Shown: in pieces, positions 1 through 6,100 of the stretch
Layout: each line of letters begins with the position of its first letter
Position numbering within the stretch: the first letter of the stretch is position 1
Notes under the pieces: generated by a model
Told to the model about the DNA's origin: nothing
The model's input: only the letters and a program-made list of their open reading frames with translations
Database searches by the model: none
Made by a program: the position numbers and the translations under genes
Assembly: GCA_946410525.1 (NCBI GenBank)
Contig: CAMKAQ010000007.1
Span: forward strand, 1-13,254
Source of the DNA: an uncultured Caryophanales bacterium
Lineage (GTDB): Bacteria > Bacillota_I > Bacilli_A > RFN20 > CAG-826
Direction: 5' to 3'
DNA: 13,254 bases

Positions 1-498
1 TCCCTCGGAGAAGGCTCGGCCGTCTTCACCGTTAACGGCATGGATGTCCGTGTCACCAACGTCATGGGACAAGCCTTCATGAGTGAAGAAGTGGAAGACC
101 CAATCAAGACGATGGAGGAATTCTTGGAAACCACCAAGCCTTGCATCCATATCGTTGATTTCCACGCCGACTCAACAAGCGAGAAAGCCATATTCGGTCA
201 CTTCTTCGATGGAAGAGTTACCGCAGTTCTTGGAACCCACACCCATGTAGCCACAAACGACTGCCATATCTTAGAAGGCGGAACAGCTTTCCAAAGCGAT
301 GTTGGCATGTGTGGCGATCCTGATGGCGTTATCGGTTTCGAAAAAGAAAGCGTCATCAACCGCATCGTCTATGGTGAAGGTCGTTTTGAGTTAAACGACA
401 AAGCCAGGATGATGATCAACGCCGTCCTTATCGACGTCGATGAACTTACCTATAAAGCAACCGCGATTACCCCAATCGTGAGCATCGTGGAGAAATAA
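1..498 (+). CDS. ymdB: YmdB family metallophosphoesterase, C-terminal part (5' end outside window)
   Basis: The frame is open from base 1 to the TAA at 496-498, giving the last 165 residues of a protein whose family is usually about 260 long; the first ATG in view (40) is internal. The DFHADSTSEK stretch and the GTHTHV motif (window codons 80 and 82 are the two His) followed by GGTAFQSDVGMCG are the hallmark C-terminal half of the TIGR00282/YmdB family. These enzymes carry a di-metal centre and hydrolyse cyclic nucleotides such as 2',3'-cAMP in the cytoplasm. In B. subtilis ymdB lies beside rny (RNase Y) and affects biofilm and motility choices. One base separates this stop from miaB, so the two are almost certainly co-transcribed. 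The N-terminal metal ligands cannot be checked here. Family assignment is secure; the physiological role in this organism is inference. Confidence 0.93.
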   Translation, partial: SLGEGSAVFTVNGMDVRVTNVMGQAFMSEEVEDPIKTMEEFLETTKPCIHIVDFHADSTSEKAIFGHFFDGRVTAVLGTHTHVATNDCHILEGGTAFQSDVGMCGDPDGVIGFEKESVINRIVYGEGRFELNDKARMMINAVLIDVDELTYKATAITPIVSIVEK

Positions 499-499
499 G

Positions 500-2233
500 A
501 TGAGCAAAGTAACAATACTCAATAGACCTTGCCAGAAAGACGCGGCCAAACGTCCAGAAGTGGAACGCGTTTTTGCCAACAGAAAAGTGCCTGAAATCCT
601 AAAATCCTTTGCAAAAGGACGTTATTTTTACATCAGAACCTACGGATGTCAGGCTAATATCCGTGACGAAGAGGTCATGGCAGGCTTCCTCACCGAAGCT
701 GGTTTCACCCGTACCTACGAACAAGCTCAGGCCGATGTCGCAATCATCAACACCTGTGCCGTCAGAGAAAACGCCGAAGAGAAGATCTATGGCGAAATCG
801 GTTCCTTCAAAGCCAACCACACTAAGAACAAAGACTTCATGCTCGTCATCGCTGGATGCGTCATGGGCGAAGATGGAGTAGGGGAAAGCTTAATCAACAC
901 CTACCCATTCATCAGCCTTGTTATCGGCACCCATGATGTCGCTAAGATCAACGACCTCCTTGCCAAGTATTTGGAAGAAAGGAAATCCATTGTTAACATT
1001 CGTTCCTTCTCTTCAGAGATCGTTGAGAATCTTCCATCAATCCGTCTTAATGACGCCCAGGCTTTCGTCAACATCGCCTATGGTTGCGACAAGTTCTGCA
1101 CATATTGCATCGTTCCTTTCACAAGAGGCAGAGAAAGAAGCCGTCACGTCGAAGATGTCGTTGCCGAATGCAAGAAGCTTGTCGACGATGGCTACAAACA
1201 AATCACCTTGCTTGGCCAGAACGTTAATAGCTATGGTCTCGATTTGAAAGACGGAACTACCTTCGCCCACCTTCTTGAAGAAGTTGCGAAACTCGGTGTC
1301 CCTCGTCTTCGTTTCCTCACCTCATATCCAAGCCAATTCGATGATGAGATGATCGAGACGATGGCCAAATATCCAAACATCGATAAGTGGCTTCACTTCC
1401 CAGTTCAAAGCGGTTCTTCTTCTTGTTTAAGAAGAATGGCCAGAAGATACACAAGAGAAGAGTACCTTGAAAGAGTCAGAGCCATCAAAGCCAAGATGCC
1501 TGATATCGCTCTTACGACCGACATCATCGTCGGATTCCCAGGCGAGACCGAGGAAGAGTTCGAAGACACCCTTACACTTGCTAAAGAAGTTGGATACTCA
1601 AGCGCATTCACTTTCATCTATTCGCCTCGTCCAGGAACTCCTGCCGCCAATATGGAACAAGTTCCTCCAGAGGTCTCTCACGAAAGATTCAATAGACTCA
1701 AAGCTTTAGTGGACGAACTCACCGCTGCTCATAGCGACACCATGATTGGGAATACATACGAAGTCTTGGTCGACGGTCCATCCAAACGAGATTCAAACGT
1801 TCTCTCTGGCTACGCCAGAAACGGCAAACTCGTCAACTTCGTCGGACCTGCCTACTTAACCGGTTGCTTCGTCAAAGTCAAAATTCTTGAGTCACATGTT
1901 TACTCACTTAAAGGTGAGATGGCGGAAGATCCTCTCATCTCCAAAGCCCGCGACGTTGCCTTCCATATGGAACACGACGGCTTACTCAAAGAGTACGCGA
2001 GGCTAAATGAGGAAATCGCCTCTGACCCAGACATCAAAGCCTTAGGCGAAGAACTCGTCAAAGCGAAGAAAGAACTTGCCTTATCGATGGGCACGGAAAA
2101 ACATAAAGAGAAGAAGAACGAATATGAATCAATATTAGAGAAGATTCATAACCACCCTCTCCTTCAGAATAGAGACTCCCTCCACGACCAAGTGGAAAGC
2201 GAGCTCCTAGCAATCAGGGATTCCATAAAATGA
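500..2233 (+). CDS. miaB: MiaB methylthiotransferase fused to a C-terminal RicA/YlbF-type domain
   Basis: 577 residues. MiaB is a radical-SAM enzyme that adds the methylthio group to i6A at position 37 of tRNAs reading U-starting codons, giving ms2i6A. The N-terminal MTTase domain has TYGCQAN and the three cluster cysteines C50, C86 and C120. The radical-SAM core has GCDKFCTYC (C196, C200, C203), and a TRAM RNA-binding domain follows at about 412-473. The N-terminal extension before residue 40 is typical of Firmicutes MiaB. Family proteins normally stop near the TRAM domain, at 440-510 residues. Here about 100 further residues (477-577) form charged helices with the pattern of the YlbF/YmcA (Com_YlbF) family: AR.(V/L)A near the start, then a DP(D/E)IKALGEEL-like stretch and ILEKIHNHPLLQ. 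This added domain has no cysteine. GGAG at 489-492 lies 7 bases before the ATG. The stop overlaps miaA by 4 bases. MiaB assignment is very secure; the fused domain is a confident but unverified pattern match. Confidence 0.96.
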   Translation: MSKVTILNRPCQKDAAKRPEVERVFANRKVPEILKSFAKGRYFYIRTYGCQANIRDEEVMAGFLTEAGFTRTYEQAQADVAIINTCAVRENAEEKIYGEIGSFKANHTKNKDFMLVIAGCVMGEDGVGESLINTYPFISLVIGTHDVAKINDLLAKYLEERKSIVNIRSFSSEIVENLPSIRLNDAQAFVNIAYGCDKFCTYCIVPFTRGRERSRHVEDVVAECKKLVDDGYKQITLLGQNVNSYGLDLKDGTTFAHLLEEVAKLGVPRLRFLTSYPSQFDDEMIETMAKYPNIDKWLHFPVQSGSSSCLRRMARRYTREEYLERVRAIKAKMPDIALTTDIIVGFPGETEEEFEDTLTLAKEVGYSSAFTFIYSPRPGTPAANMEQVPPEVSHERFNRLKALVDELTAAHSDTMIGNTYEVLVDGPSKRDSNVLSGYARNGKLVNFVGPAYLTGCFVKVKILESHVYSLKGEMAEDPLISKARDVAFHMEHDGLLKEYARLNEEIASDPDIKALGEELVKAKKELALSMGTEKHKEKKNEYESILEKIHNHPLLQNRDSLHDQVESELLAIRDSIK

Positions 2234-3114
2234 TCATCGTTCTCACTGGCGCGACCGGAACAGGCAAAAGCGAATTAGCCATCGCCCTTGCCAAGAAGCT
2301 AGACGGCGAAATCATCAACGCCGACGCTTTTCAGGTTTACGAAGAGCTTAGCATCTCGACCGCCGCCCCAAGCGAAGAACAGAAGAAGGAAGTCCCTCAT
2401 CACCTTTATTCGTTCGTCCCTCTTACCGAAGGATACGACATCCATCGTTATCAGGAAGATGCGAGAAATACCCTCAAAAAACTAAAAACCCTTGGCAAAA
2501 CACCTATATTTGTTGGTGGAAGTGGCCTTTATATCCGTGCGGCTTTATACGACTACGACCTCACTTTAGATACGTCTAATGTGGATATGTCGAAGTATGA
2601 TTCCTGGACCAACGAAGCCCTTCACGAAGAACTCGAAAAGCTTGACCCAACCGAAGCGGAGAAGATCCCTTATCAGAATAGGCAGCGCATGCTTAGAAGC
2701 ATCATGATTTGTCTTGCCGCGGGAACTAGCAAAACCGAGCTTCTCTCCAAACAGAACCATGAGCCAATTGAGAAGACCCTTTTCTTCGTCTTAAAGAAAG
2801 ACAGAGAAGACCTCTATCCTGCTTTAGATAAGCGCGTGGATAAGATGGTTGAAATGGGCCTAGAGAATGAGGTCGTTCCTCTCATTAAGAAATATGGGGA
2901 AGACGCTCCAGCCTTCAGGGCCATCGGAGTGAAGGAATTCATTCCTTATGTCGAAGGCAAAGAAGAACTCTCTACCGTCATTGAGAACATCAAATTAGAC
3001 ACCCGTCACTATGTGAAACGCCAAGACACTTTCTTCAGGCACCAATTCCCTGCCATTGAAGTCTCTTCTTTGGAAGATATATTGAAGGTAATTGAGAATG
3101 AGCGAGACAATTGA
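2230..3114 (+). CDS. miaA: tRNA dimethylallyltransferase MiaA
   Basis: 294 residues, normal for the family. MiaA transfers the dimethylallyl group from DMAPP to N6 of A37 in tRNAs reading U-starting codons, the step before MiaB. The P-loop is GATGTGKS (7-14; GPTASGKT is commoner). The catalytic aspartate is in NADAFQVY (D32), VPHHLYS follows at 55-61, and VGGSGLY (95-101) places Ser98 where the family usually has the catalytic Thr, keeping the hydroxyl. NRQRMLRS (150-157) corresponds to the RRVIRALE region, and IGVKEFIPY with TRHYVKRQDTFFRH near the C-terminus is the typical closing block. The ATG overlaps the miaB TGA (ATGA, 2230-2233), with AGGGA at 2216-2220 as a moderate Shine-Dalgarno. 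The arrangement ensures coupled synthesis of the two enzymes of one modification pathway. Confidence 0.96.
   Translation: MIIVLTGATGTGKSELAIALAKKLDGEIINADAFQVYEELSISTAAPSEEQKKEVPHHLYSFVPLTEGYDIHRYQEDARNTLKKLKTLGKTPIFVGGSGLYIRAALYDYDLTLDTSNVDMSKYDSWTNEALHEELEKLDPTEAEKIPYQNRQRMLRSIMICLAAGTSKTELLSKQNHEPIEKTLFFVLKKDREDLYPALDKRVDKMVEMGLENEVVPLIKKYGEDAPAFRAIGVKEFIPYVEGKEELSTVIENIKLDTRHYVKRQDTFFRHQFPAIEVSSLEDILKVIENERDN
3085..3100 (+). promoter_or_regulatory. Ribosome binding site deciding the tcdA start
   Basis: AAGGT at 3085-3089 with 8 bases to ATG 3098. The alternative TTG at 3092 would leave only a 2-base spacer. The site lies inside the 3' end of miaA. Confidence 0.6.
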
Positions 3115-3805
3115 TTCAAGAACAACCCTTTTGATTGGCGAAGACGCCGTCAAAACCCTCAAAGATAAAACCGTCGCCGTTTTTGGTTTAGGTGGAGTAG
3201 GGGGAACGGCTTTCGAATCGCTCGTTCGTGCTGGTGTCGGTCACATTTACGCGATTGACCGCGATGTGGTTGCCGAATCAAACCTCAACCGCCAGATCCT
3301 TTTCACTGCCGATCAGGTCGGTGCTCAAAAAGCGTTATGCGCTTTCGTAAGAGCCAAGCTCATCAGACAAGATACCGAAGTCGTCCCAATGAACTTCTCC
3401 GTTTCCGAAGAAACCCTTAAGGACAAAGATTTTGGGAAATGCGAATTCCTCATCGACTGTGTTGATGACATCAAAGCCAAAGTCGCCCTCATGAAATATT
3501 CGGTTGAGAAGGATATTCCTCTCATTATTTGTCTAGGTATGGGCAACCGCCTTGACCCAAGCAAGCTCAAGATTGTCAAACTCAATCAGACATCAGGCGA
3601 CCCTTTAGCGAGATCCCTTAGAGACAAAGCCAAGAAAGAAGGCCTTCCTTTAGATAGGTTTACCTGCGTAATTTCTGAGGAAGAACCACTTGTGAAACTC
3701 CCTCGTCCGTCATCAATGATGATGGTTCCTTCCGCCAGCGGTCTCTTAATATCGTTTTATGTAATAAAAAAGCTAACAAACTTCATGGAGGAGAAGCCAT
3801 GCTAA
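3098..3805 (+). CDS. tcdA: TcdA-like tRNA threonylcarbamoyladenosine dehydratase (ThiF/E1-like fold)
   Basis: 235 residues from ATG 3098. A TTG at 3092 is also in frame, but AAGGT at 3085-3089 lies 8 bases before the ATG and only 2 before the TTG, so I take the ATG; the gene then overlaps miaA by 17 bases. The Rossmann nucleotide loop GLGGVGG is at 30-36, the acidic D54 follows the second strand, and NLNRQ (62-66) is the E1-like ATP-binding arginine finger. MGNRLDPSKLKIVKL followed by DPLARSLRDKAKKEG is specific to the TcdA (CsdL/YgdL) branch rather than ThiF or MoeB. TcdA uses ATP to dehydrate t6A37 to the cyclic hydantoin form ct6A in tRNAs reading A-starting codons. It is shorter than the E. 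coli enzyme (268) and lacks a zinc-type CXXC pair. Subfamily is well supported; enzyme activity is inferred. Confidence 0.88.
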   Translation: MSETIDSRTTLLIGEDAVKTLKDKTVAVFGLGGVGGTAFESLVRAGVGHIYAIDRDVVAESNLNRQILFTADQVGAQKALCAFVRAKLIRQDTEVVPMNFSVSEETLKDKDFGKCEFLIDCVDDIKAKVALMKYSVEKDIPLIICLGMGNRLDPSKLKIVKLNQTSGDPLARSLRDKAKKEGLPLDRFTCVISEEEPLVKLPRPSSMMMVPSASGLLISFYVIKKLTNFMEEKPC

Positions 3806-4011
3806 TCCCAGAATACGGACTATTTGATGAAGTCGAACTCAAGAAGCCTCATCCTTGTGCTGCTAGAAGCAAACGTTTCCAAATCGTGCGCGTCGGCGCG
3901 GATATCAAGGTGAAGTGTTTAGGATGTGGCAACGTCATCATGATTGACCGCGATAAGTTCAATCAGAGAATCAAGAAAGTCATCGCCCATCACGAAGGCG
4001 AAATTAAATAA
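3799..4011 (+). CDS. DUF951 (YyzM-like) small protein with a likely metal site
   Basis: 70 residues. The pattern DEVELKKPHPCA, then RVGADIKVKCLGCGNVIMI, matches the DUF951 family, small proteins found widely in Firmicutes (YyzM in B. subtilis) and often encoded beside ychF. H18, C20, C40 and C43 could bind a zinc ion, which is inference from spacing. Biochemical function is not established; a nucleic-acid role is plausible from the basic C-terminus (QRIKKVIAHH). GGAGGAG at 3787-3793, 5 bases before the ATG, is one of the strongest Shine-Dalgarno sites in the window. The start overlaps the end of tcdA by 7 bases, making this the last gene of the tRNA-modification operon. ychF lies 5.3 kb away, beyond the ABC pair and the cold-shock gene. 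Confidence 0.88.
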   Translation: MLIPEYGLFDEVELKKPHPCAARSKRFQIVRVGADIKVKCLGCGNVIMIDRDKFNQRIKKVIAHHEGEIK

Positions 4012-4029
4012 TTTTCCGAAAAATCTTAG

Positions 4030-4060
4030 AAACCCCTCTATATGAAAGCGGAGGGGTTTT
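4030..4060 (+). terminator. Terminator-like hairpin that also contains the Shine-Dalgarno of the next gene
   Basis: AAACCCCTC (4030-4038) pairs with GAGGGGTTT (4051-4059) over 9 bp around a 12-base loop, and the run TTTT (4057-4060) follows the G tract. It looks like an intrinsic terminator for the operon ending with DUF951, although the T run is short. The 3' arm holds GGAGG (4050-4054), 6 bases from the ATG at 4061, so readthrough RNA would have its ribosome site paired. A TATATG hexamer in the loop (4039-4044) is a weak -10 candidate without a good -35. Confidence 0.72.
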
Positions 4061-6100
4061 ATGTACCGCTTGGAGAACGTGAGTAAAAGTTATGGTGACT
4101 CTCTAGTCTTAGAGAACGTCTCTTTTTCTCTTCCCTCGAAGGGTCTAGTGGCCATAAAAGGTAGAAGTGGATCTGGCAAAAGCACGCTTCTGAACCTGAT
4201 GTCCCTTATGGAGAAACCAACCGAGGGAAGAATCTTCTATAAGGGCGTGGACACCCTCTCCTTAAAAGAAAAAGATGTAGCGGCATTTAGGTCTTATGAA
4301 TGCTCCTTTGTATATCAGCACTTCAATCTTGAGGAAGAACTAACGGTCGCGGAGAACATTGAACTTCCTCTCCGTTTAAGAGGTGAGAAAAATCAAGAAA
4401 TCATTGGCAAAACTCACTTGCTTTTAGAAAAATTCGGTCTTTTTGAGCATAAAAACAAGAAGGCCAATGTCTTAAGCGGAGGCGAAAAGCAACGAGTCGC
4501 TTTATGCAGGGCAATCATTACTGAGCCCAAGGTTTTGTTCGCTGATGAACCTACAGGAGCGTTAGATAAGAAGAACGAGAAGATCGTCATGGATGAGCTC
4601 AAAGAACTCTCCAAGGACATACTCGTCTTGCTCGTCACTCATAACGAAAAGATCGTCGAAGAGTACGCTGATCACATCATTGAACTCAGTGATGGAAGAT
4701 TGGTCTCGAAGCCTCTCCGCTTTCCTGACCCAGAAGATAGGCTCGTCCTGAGAAAGAAGAAATCGAATTATGGGTTCCTTTCTTCTTTCTTGGGCCATAA
4801 CTACAAAGGCAACAAACTGAAGAACGCTCTTTCGCTTGTGGTAGGGGCGATTGGTTATGCAGTCCTCCTCCTGTCGCTAGGCTATTATTCCGGCTCTCAA
4901 ACCAAGTTAGATGAGGAACGTTCTGCTTCGCTTCTATATACGGTCGCAAACGTTTCAAAGAAAACCACATACGCCATCGAAGGCTCACCTTTGAGCCTAA
5001 GCCGCACTCTAAGGCCAACCAAGAGAGAGGTGACGGAAGCTTTTAAAGGGCTCGATGTCGTTATAGGGAACGATTATTCATTCTTCCTCCCAACCTATAA
5101 CGCCTACGAGTCCAACGGCTTCCCTAAAGACCCAGTCGCCTTTTGTCCGATAAATGATCTCAGTCTCAAAGACCGTGAGAAGTCTTTCCTCGTTGAAGGG
5201 AAAGTACCAACCGGGGAAAGCATGAGCTTCGCTTTGGTAAATGAGGAATTCGAAAAGAACCTCGGTGAGAAAGCACTCGATAAGATCCTCTCCGTCAAAA
5301 GCACAACAAAAGTGAGCGAAGGGAACGAAACAGACGAAGTTAGCCTCTCGTTTAACTTCCGAGTGGTGGGAGTGGTTCATGAATTCCCATTCCTCAATGT
5401 TCCAAGGGTCTATTATTCGTACCCCGCTTTATCAAAAGAGATGGCGAGGACAAAACTTCCTAATATCTCGAAAGCTAGGGGCGAACCAGTCAGTGTCGCT
5501 TCTTTCGTAAATGAAGCATCTCCATCGTCAGAATATTCAGGGTATTCGTACCTGACCTTTTTCAAAGAAAAAGATATGAGGAGGATAGAGGAGATAGGGA
5601 TGAAGTTTGGGGACCTCTCCTTGATGAGTGATCCCCTTGTGATCAATCAGTCATTTATGGCTCTAACTGATGCGTTCGCAGGATGCCTAATTCCTTTTAT
5701 CGTCATAGAGGTTTTAGGCGTCGCCTTCATCCTTGGCTCCCTCTCATATTCCTCTTTTATGGAAAGGAGGAAACAAGCGGCCATCCTCTCGGCTCTCGGC
5801 GCTAGTGAGAATGACCGCTCCTTCCTTTACGAGGGAGAAGGTTTCCTTAACGCTTTCTTAGCGTCGATTATCGCTTTGATACTCTCTTTTCCTATGGAAA
5901 GGATTCTTTCTTTTTATCTCAAAACCCAAACAGGAATGGGTTCGTTAATTCAGATTCCGTATTTCTCTTACCTTGGCTTACCCTTCTTTCCAGTCATTGG
6001 GATTATCGTGTTTTCGCTTGTCGTTGCCCTCTTTAGTTCTTCTCTTCCTTTGAACTTCGTTTCCAAGAGGCCGTTAGTAGAGGAGCTGAGAGACGAATGA
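4061..6100 (+). CDS. ABC transporter, ATPase fused to FtsX/MacB-like permease, subunit 1
   Basis: 679 residues. The ATPase domain (1 to about 225) has Walker A GRSGSGKST (34-42), Q-loop Q86, signature LSGGEKQ (138-144), Walker B VLFADEP with catalytic E163, and H-loop H194, all intact. A basic linker leads to the first membrane segment (about 255-276), an extracytoplasmic domain of roughly 260 residues, and three further segments near 539-563, 593-612 and 636-660. RRKQAAILSALGAS between segments 2 and 3 is the usual FtsX-family cytoplasmic loop. This is the MacB topology (type VII ABC, mechanotransmission) on a single chain. Such proteins drive extracytoplasmic events or export peptides, lipoproteins or antibiotics rather than simple solute uptake. 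The first ATG fits the family start. Substrate is unknown. It overlaps the second subunit by 4 bases, so a heterodimer is likely. Confidence 0.92.
   Translation: MYRLENVSKSYGDSLVLENVSFSLPSKGLVAIKGRSGSGKSTLLNLMSLMEKPTEGRIFYKGVDTLSLKEKDVAAFRSYECSFVYQHFNLEEELTVAENIELPLRLRGEKNQEIIGKTHLLLEKFGLFEHKNKKANVLSGGEKQRVALCRAIITEPKVLFADEPTGALDKKNEKIVMDELKELSKDILVLLVTHNEKIVEEYADHIIELSDGRLVSKPLRFPDPEDRLVLRKKKSNYGFLSSFLGHNYKGNKLKNALSLVVGAIGYAVLLLSLGYYSGSQTKLDEERSASLLYTVANVSKKTTYAIEGSPLSLSRTLRPTKREVTEAFKGLDVVIGNDYSFFLPTYNAYESNGFPKDPVAFCPINDLSLKDREKSFLVEGKVPTGESMSFALVNEEFEKNLGEKALDKILSVKSTTKVSEGNETDEVSLSFNFRVVGVVHEFPFLNVPRVYYSYPALSKEMARTKLPNISKARGEPVSVASFVNEASPSSEYSGYSYLTFFKEKDMRRIEEIGMKFGDLSLMSDPLVINQSFMALTDAFAGCLIPFIVIEVLGVAFILGSLSYSSFMERRKQAAILSALGASENDRSFLYEGEGFLNAFLASIIALILSFPMERILSFYLKTQTGMGSLIQIPYFSYLGLPFFPVIGIIVFSLVVALFSSSLPLNFVSKRPLVEELRDE

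Noticed and set aside
2215-2240. Mycoplasma-type genetic code (TGA as Trp)
   Set aside because: TGA ends miaB, miaA, ychF and ispF exactly where family lengths predict, and Trp codons in conserved positions are TGG.
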